Below are positions 1 through 7,880 of a DNA stretch of 19,313 bases, piece after piece. Made by a program: the position numbers and the translations under genes. The notes beneath the pieces are model-generated. The model had not been told where the DNA came from, searched no databases, and saw only the letters and a program-made list of their open reading frames with translations. The stretch is from Bacteroidota bacterium (GTDB taxonomy: Bacteria; Bacteroidota; Bacteroidia; Chitinophagales; Chitinophagaceae), in assembly GCA_013414745.1 (NCBI GenBank), contig CP058707.1, positions 3,795,977 to 3,815,289 on the forward strand, read 5' to 3'. Position 1 is the stretch's first letter, and each line of letters opens with the position of its first letter.

Positions 1-166
1 TTCTTTCGTTGTATCTCGTTTGCTAAGTGATCGGGCAAATACTTTTTGAGAGTTCTTTTCCTGTTACTTTTTCAAATTCTACGATGATATCTTGTTGGAA
101 ATCCTTAATGCACTCCAACTCTTGGATGCGCTCCTTTAGTTTCTTAATTTCTTGCTCTTTACTCAT
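1..166 (-). pseudogene. Coiled-coil protein, second half of a putative IS3-type OrfA (cut by window edge)
   Basis: Minus-strand reading frame starting at ATG 166, whose first bases overlap the stop of the upstream HTH gene (ATGA overlap). The product opens MSKEQEIKKLKERIQELE, a lysine/glutamate-rich heptad-like helix, followed by a DIIVEFEKVTGKEL segment. The frame hits TAG at 23-25; adding one A in the A-run at about 43-47 continues it as SKKYLPDHLANEIQ to the window edge. That ending resembles the C-terminal part of IS3-family OrfA proteins (inference from pattern only). The catalytic OrfB would lie left of the window. Family assignment is tentative; it could be another small coiled-coil regulator. 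Confidence 0.5.
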
Positions 167-371
167 ACTTTTGATTTAGAGACATAGTTACTTAGCTTCT
201 TAATCCAATATTCAATAGTACTACGGGAGATATTGTATTTTTAGAAGCATGATTCCTCGAAATTTGGCCATTGTTAATCTGCTCAATGACATAAATTTTG
301 AATTCAAAACTAACACTTTTGCCATTTCTTTTTCGGCATACTTGATTTTCCTGATGTTCTTTGTTGACCAT
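163..371 (-). pseudogene. Helix-turn-helix DNA-binding protein, putative transposase OrfA N-terminal part, one frameshift
   Basis: Reading from ATG 371 gives a ~69-residue protein. A basic start (VCRKRNGKSVSFEFK) leads to a clear helix-turn-helix: YVIEQINNGQISRNHASKKYN then ISRSTIEYWIKKL. The frame breaks at the five-A run (238-242 on the plus strand); one extra A restores it as far as the TGA at 163-165. The stop overlaps the start of the next coiled-coil frame by ATGA, so the two are translationally coupled or were originally one IS-type OrfA region. It is the first gene of a cassette beginning at site a, about 55 bp upstream. An 11-bp inverted repeat covers its start codon. HTH call is solid; transposase identity is inference. 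Confidence 0.55.
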
Positions 372-394
372 AATTTGTTTAATTTATGGTCAAC
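363..394. promoter_or_regulatory. Perfect 11-bp inverted repeat over the HTH gene start codon
   Basis: GTTGACCATAA at 363-373 is repeated in reverse complement as TTATGGTCAAC at 384-394, with a 10-bp loop. The left arm contains the ATG (minus strand 371-369) of the HTH gene. Because that gene encodes a DNA-binding protein, an operator for autoregulation or an RNA hairpin hiding the start are both possible; neither is proven. Confidence 0.5.
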
Positions 395-425
395 CTATTT
401 TAGGACGATGCAAATGCTAGCTTTT

Positions 426-560
426 CTGCTAACGGTTTGCGGCTTGGCGTAGTGGCGGATTTTTAGCACAAATGTTCATACGAAGCACAAATGTTTGTTT
501 CATCACAAATGTTTCTGCGAAGCATGTCACCCGCCATTACGCCAAACCGCTGTTATATGC
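426..560 (-). repeat. attC-like recombination site a
   Basis: The outer arms GGCGTAGTGGCGG (446-458) and CCGCCATTACGCC (531-543) pair with one mismatch, flanked by CTGCTAAC (426-433) and GTTATATGC (552-560). The left end belongs to the truncated cassette at left, the right end to the VOC/MerC cassette, so the two do not match each other. The loop holds three imperfect copies of GCACAAATGTT (466-515). As in the other sites, the side next to CTGCTAAC carries four to five extra unpaired bases (GGTTT). Confidence 0.7.
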
Positions 561-582
561 TGCCCTTTTTCTGTCGTGTCCA

Positions 583-1191
583 TTAGCAACAATTTTCTCC
601 TGCTTGAATTGGTGGACATTTAACTGTCCCGTAACTGCAATATACACAACAGTCTCCTTGCAATGGTTTCAGTCGTGTCTTACATTGTTCGCATTCGTAA
701 AAATATACACAAGCGTCTGTCGGCATAATTTCAGTTTTCTTGTGTCCACAGTTTGGGCAAGTCAATGTTGATTGTGTTTCAACTGTCTTGCCGTTGTAAG
801 TTGTGCAAGTGTCGCAAGTTCCGTGCATTTTGTTTCGTTTATAGTTCCATATTGTCGCAATGAGAAGTCCGAACATTCCTGTGTAAAGAAAATATGTCCA
901 GTAATTGCTGTCGTTAAAGTGATAGGCATAAAAAATTAAAAGTCCACTTGGAATAGCTGTCAATAAAGGAAACAAACAACGATGTCTGCGATACGAAATG
1001 TAAAGTCCACCAACCGATATTAAAACCATTGCTTGGAAAATCCACATTGTCCACCCACCGAAAAGTTCAAAGCTCCCAAGTCCAAGTGCTGATGCTGCAA
1101 ATGCAAAAAGAGGAAAACAGCAAGGTGAAAATATTGCGGTCAAGAAAAGTCCAGCCGTTCCAATTTTGTCAATGTTACTTTTTAGTTTCAT
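583..1191 (-). CDS. MerC-like membrane protein fused to a GDCCVxC cysteine domain
   Basis: 202 residues. The N-terminal ~95 residues are hydrophobic with four probable membrane segments and the FSPCCFPLFA motif, the vicinal cysteine pair typical of MerC-type mercuric ion transport proteins. After a basic loop (NYKRNKMHG) comes a cytosolic-looking Cys-rich tail: a CDTC pair, a CPNCGHKKTE ribbon, CEQC and a GDCCVYCSYGTVKCPP motif, the signature of the small GDCCVxC (seleno)protein family (here the second catalytic position is Cys, not Sec). The fusion suggests metal capture and transfer across the membrane, perhaps of mercury or another soft metal (inference). It overlaps the 3' end of the VOC gene by 17 nt, so the two are co-transcribed. 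The frame is intact. Confidence 0.8.
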   Translation of the reverse strand: MKLKSNIDKIGTAGLFLTAIFSPCCFPLFAFAASALGLGSFELFGGWTMWIFQAMVLISVGGLYISYRRHRCLFPLLTAIPSGLLIFYAYHFNDSNYWTYFLYTGMFGLLIATIWNYKRNKMHGTCDTCTTYNGKTVETQSTLTCPNCGHKKTEIMPTDACVYFYECEQCKTRLKPLQGDCCVYCSYGTVKCPPIQAGENCC

Positions 1192-1549
1192 TTATTTCTT
1201 GTCCAAATTGAAGTAAATATCCGTTGTTGTCGTGAATGGCAAACTCTCTCATTCCATAGTCAAAATTTTCAACTGGGTAAGCAACGTTTGACTTATCTTT
1301 TATGTTGTTCCAAAGTTCATCAACTTGCTCAGTCTTGAAATAAAAAGAGCCTGTAAAAGTTGGCTTGTCAAATGGAATATGGTCGTTAGGTAATGAAAAC
1401 ATAATTTCTATGTTGTCAATGAACACAGAAGCCCAACCCCATTCAATTTCAAACGATTTGCACTTGAAACCAAGTGTTTGAACGTAAAAATCAACTGTCT
1501 CTTTCAGGTCAGTTGTGTAAAGCATTGGTGTCAATTTATCAAGTTTCAT
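1175..1549 (-). CDS. VOC-superfamily protein (glyoxalase/bleomycin-resistance fold)
   Basis: 124 residues, the usual length of a one-domain VOC protein. It opens LTPMLYTTDLKETVDFYVQTLGFKCK, the classic first beta-alpha-beta unit, followed by WASVFIDNIEIMFS and, near the end, REFAIHDNNGYLLQFGQ, matching the second half-module of glyoxalase/fosfomycin/bleomycin-resistance proteins. The glutamate/histidine metal ligands of glyoxalase I are not all evident, so substrate and catalysis are unknown; binding or sequestration of a small molecule is as likely. It is the first gene of its cassette, starting 28 bp from the cassette boundary, and its 3' end overlaps the MerC-like gene. Confidence 0.85.
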   Translation of the reverse strand: MKLDKLTPMLYTTDLKETVDFYVQTLGFKCKSFEIEWGWASVFIDNIEIMFSLPNDHIPFDKPTFTGSFYFKTEQVDELWNNIKDKSNVAYPVENFDYGMREFAIHDNNGYLLQFGQEINETKK

Positions 1550-1577
1550 TTCTTTGAGTATCGTGTCTTTTAGGGTT

Positions 1578-1711
1578 GCATATAACGTTCCGGGTATTGC
1601 CGAAGGCGGGGTGGGATAGTAGTGATATTTTTAATAGAACTAAACACCAAGCTTCAACAATATATCAAAGATAGAACCAAAACCCCGCTTTTGGCAATAC
1701 CATGTTGGCTG
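1578..1711 (-). repeat. attC-like recombination site b
   Basis: Arms GTATTGCC (1594-1601) and GGCAATAC (1693-1700) pair perfectly, with a further GCGGGGT/ACCCCGC pairing inside. Ends are GCATATAAC (1578-1586, own cassette at left) and GTTGGCTG (1704-1711, next cassette). Arm bases differ completely from sites d, e and g while the fold is kept. Confidence 0.7.
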
Positions 1712-2239
1712 TTAGTGTGCCTCTTGGCGGTTTTCCCATCAGCTGATTGAAATCCTGAATTTAAAATCTAACCATAAAGCAAGGCGGGCGTAGGAAATTC
1801 GTTAGGTGGCGCTTCAACTCCGCAACGAAAGAGTCAGAAAGTTCTTCATTTGTTATTCTCACCGTTAATGCCATGAAAGCGCCACGAGTTTCAATTCGTT
1901 GTGGGTATTGAATTCGAGTAACAGCGCCGATTTCCAATTTCTTGCGTTTTGGAATTCACTTTTTCGGTAACGCTATCGGTTTCTAAGAGAAGTTAAACCG
2001 GCGCGGAGTTGGGGAACGCTCACAATACGAGGTAGAAAATTCGGGTTAGTATCAAAACAGCGCCAAGCAAACACGCCTGTTTTTCTAAATGGGAACTGGT
2101 GATAAGTCCACAGTAACCAATTTTGGCGCGGTGACAGAGGTAGAAAACTGTCGGTTGGTCATTCTCTTGCCCGCCGATTTAAGGGTAGAAAATCACCGCC
2201 AAGTCTAAGCGTAATGGTGGTTCGCACATTACAGCCAAC
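1704..2239. mobile_element. Cassette 2: ORF-less cassette with nested inverted repeats
   Basis: No convincing gene on either strand; the one frame open in the sister copy is interrupted here by an early stop. The unit is closed by GTTGGCTGT/ACAGCCAAC. Inside are paired stems: CTTGGCGGT (1723-1731)/ACCGCCAAG (2195-2203); GGCGGGC (1783-1789)/GCCCGCC (2169-2175); GTGGCGCTT (1806-1814)/AAGCGCCAC (1877-1885); GCGCCGATTT (1924-1933)/AAACCGGCGC (1995-2004, one mismatch); GCGCCAA (2060-2066)/TTGGCGC (2123-2129). GGTAGAAAA occurs three times (2031, 2139, 2184). The whole could fold as a multibranch structure in RNA or single-stranded DNA. Confidence 0.6.
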
Positions 2240-2363
2240 GTTCCGGTATTGCCGAAGGCGGGGTGGGATAGTAGTTATATTTTTAGGAGAACTAAACACC
2301 AAGCATCAACAATTTTTCAAAGATAGAACCAAAACCCCGCTTTTGGCAATACCATGTTGGCTG
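2231..2363 (-). repeat. attC-like recombination site c
   Basis: Near-identical to site b (GTATTGCC/GGCAATAC arms, same loop family with AACTAAACACCAAGC). Ends are ACAGCCAAC (2231-2239) and GTTGGCTG (2356-2363), which here match because the cassettes on both sides are duplicates. Confidence 0.7.
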
Positions 2364-2901
2364 TTAGTGTGCCTCTTGGCGGTTTTCCCATCAGCTGTTT
2401 AAAATCCTGCATTTAAAATCTAACCACAAAGCAAGGCGGGCGTAGGAAATTCGTTAGGTGGCGCTTCAACTCCGCAACGAAAGAGTCAGAAAGTTCTTCA
2501 GTTGTTATTCTCACCTTTAATGCCATGAAAGCGCCACGAGTTTCAATTCGTTGTGGGTATTGAATTCGAGTTTTTAAGTCAAACAGCGCCGATTTCCAAT
2601 TTCTTGCGTTTTGGAATTCACTTTTTCGTTAACGTTATCGGTTTCTGTGAGAAGTCAAACCGGCGCGGAGTTGAGGAACGCTCACAATACTAGGTAGAAA
2701 ATTCGGGTTAGTGTCAAAACAGCGCCAAGCCAATCCGCCTGTTTTCTAAATGGGAACTGGTGATAAGTCCACAGTAACCAATTTTTGGCGCGGTGAAAGA
2801 GGTAGAAAACTGTCTGTTGGTCATTCTCTTGCCCGCCGATATATGGGTAGAAAATCACCGCCAAGTCTAAGCGTAATGGTGGTTCGCACATTACAGCCAA
2901 C
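2356..2901. mobile_element. Cassette 3: duplicate of the ORF-less cassette
   Basis: Almost the same sequence as the preceding cassette, with scattered substitutions and a short insertion near 2571-2584. All five stem pairs and the three GGTAGAAAA repeats (2693, 2801, 2846) are kept. A 72-codon minus-strand frame (2900-2682) is open here but stopped early in the sister copy, so I do not call it a gene. Bounded by GTTGGCTG (2356) and ACAGCCAAC (2893-2901). Confidence 0.6.
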
Positions 2902-3026
2902 GGTTTGGGGCTTTGCGTTCGGGCGGGATAGATGAGTAAAAATGATCATTAAGTAGTGATATTATAAGGAATTGTAAACTTCCGTTAGTAGTTGCCCCCG
3001 CCTGACGCAAAACCCCTGTTGTAAGT
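2893..3026 (-). repeat. attC-like recombination site d
   Basis: Arms TTTGCGTTCGGGCGGG (2912-2927) and CCCGCCTGACGCAAAA (2998-3013) pair apart from one bulge. Ends are ACAGCCAAC (2893-2901) and GTTGTAAG (3018-3025), belonging to different cassettes and not matching. The loop (AAAAATGATCATTAAG) is shared with site e. Confidence 0.75.
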
Positions 3027-3046
3027 AGTGCCGATTTGTCTTTTTG

Positions 3047-3808
3047 TCATTCCACCACCACCTTTCGCACTTGTCCTTCGCAGCGCAGTATATAAATTCC
3101 TTTTGCAAACCGACTTAAGTCTAATTCGTTTTCTTTGGTTCGTAGTAAGAGTTGACCGGAATGCGAATACAATTCTTTGGGAGCGTCTATGTTGCAACCT
3201 CGGATAATCAATCTTCCTGAAGTTGGATTAGGATACACCAAAAGGCTTTCAGATCTGGTGTTGGTATTCTCAACAGCTACCGGCCAACAGTTAATGCTTG
3301 TATCCTTTCCTAAATTGTAATTTGGTTGACAAGGTGGGTTTGTGGCACCACCTAAGGTATCTGGGAAACGCATACATTTAGGACACCAACTACACCCAAT
3401 ACCTTTATTATCCGGACTATCAATTACACTCATGGTTTTGCCCAACCCATTCCAATTACCAATATACAATTTGTCATCCCATCCTAAGTAGCCCATTGAA
3501 TAGCCCATAAAATAAGTTGAAATTGTATCAATCCCTGCCACATAGTACCATGCCGTACTGCTATCTGGGTCCCAGGTGTCGTATTGCTGAATATTGGTAT
3601 AATTAACGGTATAAATAAAACGGCCATTGGGTGAAAAACATAACCCTGTTGAATTTTTATCAGTTTGTTGAATTGGAATATTCAATTTGGTTTTATTGCT
3701 TAGTATTCCGGTACAACGATCAAAATCGGCCAGAAACAATTCATTGTGGCCATTATTGCAAGTGGCAGCAAATTTATTACCATCACGACTTAATTGTATT
3801 TGACCCAT
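3047..3808 (-). CDS. Gene A2 fragment: C-terminal propeller half and T9SS domain
   Basis: Longest intact piece of gene A2 (253 codons). It carries the blade-like strands LFLADFDRCTGILSNKTK and GLCFSPNGRFIYTVNYT, a Cys-rich CSWCPKCMRFPDT loop, and the sorting domain YPNPTSGRLIIRG ... FAKGIYILRCEGQVRKVVVE. The stop lies about 20 bp before site d. Confidence 0.75.
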   Translation of the reverse strand: MGQIQLSRDGNKFAATCNNGHNELFLADFDRCTGILSNKTKLNIPIQQTDKNSTGLCFSPNGRFIYTVNYTNIQQYDTWDPDSSTAWYYVAGIDTISTYFMGYSMGYLGWDDKLYIGNWNGLGKTMSVIDSPDNKGIGCSWCPKCMRFPDTLGGATNPPCQPNYNLGKDTSINCWPVAVENTNTRSESLLVYPNPTSGRLIIRGCNIDAPKELYSHSGQLLLRTKENELDLSRFAKGIYILRCEGQVRKVVVE

Positions 3809-4113
3809 TATTTCATAATACCCTCCGGAGTATTTTTTCTTGGATATGGAAAACTTTGTTTGCCGTAATTATAAACAGAATCTTTGGTGATTAAAAATGT
3901 ATAAACACTCACACTATCGTGCATCATTTTGAGCAACCACCAGTCTTTACCATTAGCATGACGGCAGGCCATCATTTGAGTTTTGCTGATATATTCTCCT
4001 TGAACAATGGGTTTCATACGTTCAACTACTTTACCTGCTCCTCCATTTGCCTTCGTGTTGATTTTATTGAGATAAAGCAAGTCAAATGGAGCCTTGTCGG
4101 TATTGGGAGCCAA
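3808..4113 (-). CDS. Gene A2 fragment: middle part
   Basis: About 100 codons joined downstream to the 253-codon fragment by a frameshift near 3810 and upstream to the N-terminal piece by one near 4155. It contains FDLLYLNKIN, GGAGKVVERMKPIVQGEY and HANGKDWWLLKM, the conserved middle motifs of this T9SS propeller-like family. Confidence 0.6.
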   Translation of the reverse strand: MAPNTDKAPFDLLYLNKINTKANGGAGKVVERMKPIVQGEYISKTQMMACRHANGKDWWLLKMMHDSVSVYTFLITKDSVYNYGKQSFPYPRKNTPEGIMK

Positions 4114-4530
4114 CCAAACATTATCTAAACAATACTCAGAACAACCTGAATTAATAAAAAATATATTGAATCATCTATAGGTAAAATTATCGATGATTGG
4201 GAATATCCGCTCCACCCATCATCAAAATCAAAAAAGCAGAATCCATTAATCGGTACCCCCATCAAGAAACTGTAAATCTATTCCCATTATACTGTAACCG
4301 TTGGTGCAAAATTGCATTTTGCCATTGCTGTCACAGATAGACGATGCACCAGGTGCTAAATATCTGCCGTGGGTTGAATCAATTTTAGTGTTCATTGTAC
4401 CACTTAAAGTAAATTCTGTTTTAAATGTTCTACCTGAACCGGTATACCATGTTTGGTTAAAATTTTTTGGGCCAAGGAAAGACCAACGCATGTTATTAGT
4501 TTTAAAAGAGTTAATAAAATTCTCATTCCT

Positions 4531-7440
4531 TTATAGTTTTATGAATTTGGTATGCCTTTTTTGGTCTCCGATTATAATTTGTAAATTGTAAATACCCTGA
4601 TGCAATGAAGAGACCTCTAATTCAGTTTTACCGTCATGGACAGGCAAGCACACATCTTTCACATTGTTTCCAGTCATATCAAATAAGCGTATGTTCATTT
4701 GCTTATGATCTAATGAAGTTTGAATATTTAATCTGTCTATGGCAGGATTTGGGTATATCAATATTTCAAATGCGTCTCCAAAGAGATCATTCTCTGAGTT
4801 ATCGCTTCTCAGATTCTTGTAGACGCCTACTGCATTGCAAATTTCAAGATCATTATAGGATAATCCTGGCTGGATATGCGCATATAAACTACGGGCTTTA
4901 TATACAGCGCTACCATTTACAAATGGGCAACTAAGTGCCAATTCTTCAAGTTGTTCAAAGTCAGCTGTTGTTAAATTCTGCCAGCCATGAGTCAATACAT
5001 CTAAATAAATTCGATTGAGGTCTTTTTCATAATTCTCAAATAATCGCCCTATCGGTAAAGCTGTATTTTCCTGGGTGACCTCCTGGATTAAGTTTTGAAA
5101 AATTGTACTGTCATTGAGTGTGTTTTCCTGACACAGAAAATGCATATTCATATCCAATGTGCGAATTTCATCGGTCAACAAAGATTCCTGATTGGCATAA
5201 AAAGCGTTTAGGAGTGGATAGGTCGCCCGAGCCACAGAATCGCGTCTTAGCCATTCATATACACGACGTTCATCGTACCATTCACTCAAATCGGTGTATT
5301 CTGGATAGTTTATGCTATCACCGGCGACACGTAAAGCTTCAACGATTTGACCGCTAGTCAGACTTTCTTCATTGATTTCTATAGGTAGGTCTTCACAGGT
5401 TAATAGATAATGAAAGGGATTGTTCAAACTAATGAAATAAGCCCCAAAAGATGTTTGTGTAGGAGTATCTACGGTAGAAGTACTTTGGCCTTGTACGATT
5501 TGCTGTGTATAGATTTTGTCTTGAAACAAAAATGAATTCGTAATTCTGAAGATTTCTCTCAAGTAAGTATTGCCAATTGCTTGTGAACTATTTGAAAATT
5601 GATTATTGTTATCATGGTTACCATCACCTATATTCCCAAAAGTTCCTTCGCTGCCTAAGTGATTAAACAACATACCTGATACATGGTAATCGAATAGGTT
5701 TCCTCTCACGGTGATTGGGTCGGCATGTGAACAATCTCCCACAACATAAAATCCATACCGGGTTTTGTGGGTTTCATTACATTTTAGCCCTATATCCCGG
5801 CTGTGAAACATGCGAAGCGCAAAAGCATTTCGTTCATTAAACACATTCACCAGAGGTTGCCCCGAGGCATCGGCAAACCCATACACTTTGTTGGCCTCTA
5901 ACATACCATCCCGGCTATTGCTCATTTCAATGCCGACTAATTCAGCCCGACACCAGCCACATGAATTATCGGGTGCCGCCGAGGTTGTTTGAAAGCGAAT
6001 TTCATTGTTGAATACTCGTAAGCCCTTACCGGCATTGCTAATACTGATACCGGTTCCTCCTAAATTTGGAATATTGATTTGATTTTGATTGATTTCATAC
6101 GGCGTTGTAGGAGAGTTAAATGGACGGAGTATAATGCCCTGTGCCCAATAATACAAGGTGCTGATGGGGCCATTCAGATAATAATCCCCAGTGAGGTTGA
6201 TTTCATTGTCGTTGATGAAGGTTTTACTGGTATTGCCCAAAACTTGAATGCCTATCATCACATCATTGAGAATATTGTGTTGTCCACCACCAAGTTGAGA
6301 AATCACATTTCCCGCTTCGATATATTGCCCATCGGCATTGCCGAACATAAAACCAAGGGGAGTACCTGAAGTTTGAGTGTTCTGAATATTGGCTCCAAAA
6401 TAACTTGTTACAATGGCTTTATCACAATTGCTAAAGCTGACTACATTCTGGTTACCATTCACAACTATGCGGTGTAAGTTCGTGATATTTAAAGGTGCCA
6501 CGGAGTAGGGTACGGCGTAAATACCTGCCCCTCGATGGGTGTTATACGTATTGCCGATTAACGTTGAATAATAAGCACCACCGGGTTGTATATCATCTTT
6601 AATGTTTTCAAATAGGTTGTTGTATATTTTTAAATTGTGGGCTTGATTTTGTGCACCAGGTTCAATGAAAATGCCAGTGTAAAGCTGTGTAAAGGTGTTT
6701 TTAACTGTAGTACTACCTAATACGCCAATTTCGACTTCGGAGCATTTGCTTAAACGTATCCCTAATTCCGGTTTAGACTGACTGGCATGGGGTGCTCGTA
6801 AGGGATTCCCACTTCCTGAAAATGTATTTCCCTGAATTTGACAAGTTCCATTGGTATTATTAAATCCTACAGGAGCCTGAATGATTTGTAGGGATGAATA
6901 ATTGTCAATAAATTGATTCCCCACAATGACGAGTTTTGCACCGATTGTAGATACAATACCATTTTCCATATCCTTCAAAGTTGAGTTGTCAACATGAATT
7001 TGTGAACTGACGTTACTGGCATAAATACCATCCCACATTGCACAGGAGGCTTGAAGCGTTGAGTTTTGAACAATATGCAAATTTTTACCGGCATTGACAG
7101 TTATCTTAGAACCTGTTGTAAAATAAATATCACATTGGTAGAAGGTTATATCCACATTAATAGTAAGTATACCATCGATATAAAATTTCTTGCCCTGAAT
7201 CACACCGCCACTACCGTAGTTAGCTAAAAGGTTGTTTGCGGTGAGGCTACTGACCTGTGAATTAGGCAACAGAATAATATTTGGCTGAGAAGCAATATTG
7301 GAACCTGCATTCTGGTTAGAGGTTGTGGAGCAGCAATGATTGGCATTGGGTTGGTATAAGGTAACAGAGGTTGATACAGAACACCCGTTTGCATCGGTAG
7401 CAATGATAGGGTATGTACTTGCATTGAGTCCAGTCAGCAC
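4531..7440 (-). CDS. Gene A1 fragment: second beta-helix, helical segment and T9SS domain
   Basis: 969 codons, the longest intact frame of the window. It starts inside the SprB-like repeat (LTGLNASTYPIIATDANGC), so the apparent start is not a real one. Beta-helix coils follow (WDGIYASNVSSQIHVDNSTL, GNQFIDNYSSLQI, KIYNNLFENI), then helices rich in Glu/Leu (EWYDERRVYEWLRRDSV), then IYPNPAIDRLNIQ ... LHQGIYNLQI ... KFIKL, the sorting domain. Confidence 0.8.
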   Translation of the reverse strand: MLTGLNASTYPIIATDANGCSVSTSVTLYQPNANHCCSTTSNQNAGSNIASQPNIILLPNSQVSSLTANNLLANYGSGGVIQGKKFYIDGILTINVDITFYQCDIYFTTGSKITVNAGKNLHIVQNSTLQASCAMWDGIYASNVSSQIHVDNSTLKDMENGIVSTIGAKLVIVGNQFIDNYSSLQIIQAPVGFNNTNGTCQIQGNTFSGSGNPLRAPHASQSKPELGIRLSKCSEVEIGVLGSTTVKNTFTQLYTGIFIEPGAQNQAHNLKIYNNLFENIKDDIQPGGAYYSTLIGNTYNTHRGAGIYAVPYSVAPLNITNLHRIVVNGNQNVVSFSNCDKAIVTSYFGANIQNTQTSGTPLGFMFGNADGQYIEAGNVISQLGGGQHNILNDVMIGIQVLGNTSKTFINDNEINLTGDYYLNGPISTLYYWAQGIILRPFNSPTTPYEINQNQINIPNLGGTGISISNAGKGLRVFNNEIRFQTTSAAPDNSCGWCRAELVGIEMSNSRDGMLEANKVYGFADASGQPLVNVFNERNAFALRMFHSRDIGLKCNETHKTRYGFYVVGDCSHADPITVRGNLFDYHVSGMLFNHLGSEGTFGNIGDGNHDNNNQFSNSSQAIGNTYLREIFRITNSFLFQDKIYTQQIVQGQSTSTVDTPTQTSFGAYFISLNNPFHYLLTCEDLPIEINEESLTSGQIVEALRVAGDSINYPEYTDLSEWYDERRVYEWLRRDSVARATYPLLNAFYANQESLLTDEIRTLDMNMHFLCQENTLNDSTIFQNLIQEVTQENTALPIGRLFENYEKDLNRIYLDVLTHGWQNLTTADFEQLEELALSCPFVNGSAVYKARSLYAHIQPGLSYNDLEICNAVGVYKNLRSDNSENDLFGDAFEILIYPNPAIDRLNIQTSLDHKQMNIRLFDMTGNNVKDVCLPVHDGKTELEVSSLHQGIYNLQIIIGDQKRHTKFIKL

Positions 7441-7880
7441 GGAGGGGTAAAGCTTACCTGTCCGGTACCGCCCGTGGTTAAAGGAATTATGATACCATTA
7501 TTCCCTGGTGTGCAAGTTGGGTTGGTTGTTGTTATGCTGGACCAAGATAAGGCTGGAGGTTCGGTGATAGTGAATTGAAAAGAATATGAACAGGACGTAT
7601 TTAATGAATCTGTGACTGTAAATGTATGAGTTCCTGTGGCAAGACTGACATTATTCGAAGTAGAAGTATTTCCGTCTATGTTTATAATATAATTTCCCGT
7701 TCCGCCTTTAACCAAATATTGGATAGAACCAAGTGAATTACCTGCGCAAGGGTTATTTTGAATCTTATAATAAACCGTGAACTTCTCATCCCATTTAATT
7801 TGGTCGTAATTGGGTTGTGGACAAGGATTTAAAGTGAATGTCGAAGAAGACGTAAGTCCATACGAGCAATTATTTCCCAA
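7434..7880 (-). CDS. Gene A1 fragment: SprB-like repeat region
   Basis: 148 codons: CSYGLTSSSTFTLNPCPQPN, then one complete SprB-like unit with GGTGNYIINIDGNTST, THTFTVTDSLNTSCSY and ITEPPALSW, and the start of a second (GGTGQVSFTP). The second unit continues in the next frame after a C-run at 7444-7447 that is one base short. Confidence 0.65.
   Translation of the reverse strand: MGNNCSYGLTSSSTFTLNPCPQPNYDQIKWDEKFTVYYKIQNNPCAGNSLGSIQYLVKGGTGNYIINIDGNTSTSNNVSLATGTHTFTVTDSLNTSCSYSFQFTITEPPALSWSSITTTNPTCTPGNNGIIIPLTTGGTGQVSFTPPC

Larger units (their letters stand above)
552..1586 (-). mobile_element. Cassette 1 (VOC + MerC/GDCCVxC genes)
   Basis: Bounded by GTTATATGC (552-560) and its exact reverse complement GCATATAAC (1578-1586); the match extends inward imperfectly to about 14 bp. 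The two overlapping minus-strand genes fill the unit, with only about 28 bp before the first start and 22 bp after the last stop, the tight packing expected of an integron cassette. Confidence 0.7.
3047..4526 (-). pseudogene. Gene A2: secreted propeller-like protein with T9SS sorting domain (frameshifted)
   Basis: The true start is taken as ATG 4526, 4 nt after the stop of gene A1, because it gives a signal peptide (MRILLTLLKLITCVGLSLAQ) and, with one added A in the run near 4465, leads into NFNQTWYTGSGRTFKTEF. Further breaks near 4247, 4155 and 3810 each need a small correction. The repaired ~490-residue chain reads: SICDSNGKMQFCTNGYSI strand, DGWSGYSQSSIILP, GCSEYCLDNVWLAP, GGAGKVVERMKPIVQGEY, HANGKDWWLLKM, GQIQLSRDGNKFA, DFDRCTG, CFSPNGRFIYTVNYTNIQQYD, then a T9SS type A domain from YPNPTSGRLIIRG. 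This order is the one I know from many Bacteroidota T9SS proteins with propeller-like repeats; their function is unknown. Exported to the outer membrane or medium (inference). Confidence 0.75.

Noticed and set aside
472..771. Plus-strand frame of 99 codons across site a and the MerC-like gene
   Set aside because: It starts inside the palindromic site and lies antisense to a well-supported gene; no recognisable motif.
2214..2402. Plus-strand frame across site c (and 2750-2935 across site d)
   Set aside because: Composed of repeat and palindrome sequence, not conserved between the duplicate cassettes.
2682..2900. 72-codon minus-strand frame in cassette 3
   Set aside because: The duplicate cassette has an early stop in the same frame, and the sequence is dominated by the GGTAGAAAA and GCGCC repeats.
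1578..3026. Miniature transposons with terminal inverted repeats
   Set aside because: The ends are shared word for word with large gene-carrying units, each unit has its own end sequence, and no target-site duplication is visible; a cassette model explains more.
2985..3197. 70-codon minus-strand frame running into site d
   Set aside because: It overlaps the gene A2 sorting domain in another frame; A2 has the better protein evidence.
5810..6369. Plus-strand frames at 5810-5992 and 6079-6369, also present at 13452-13634 and 13721-14011
   Set aside because: They are antisense shadows of the second beta-helix; identical in both copies only because the copies are identical there.
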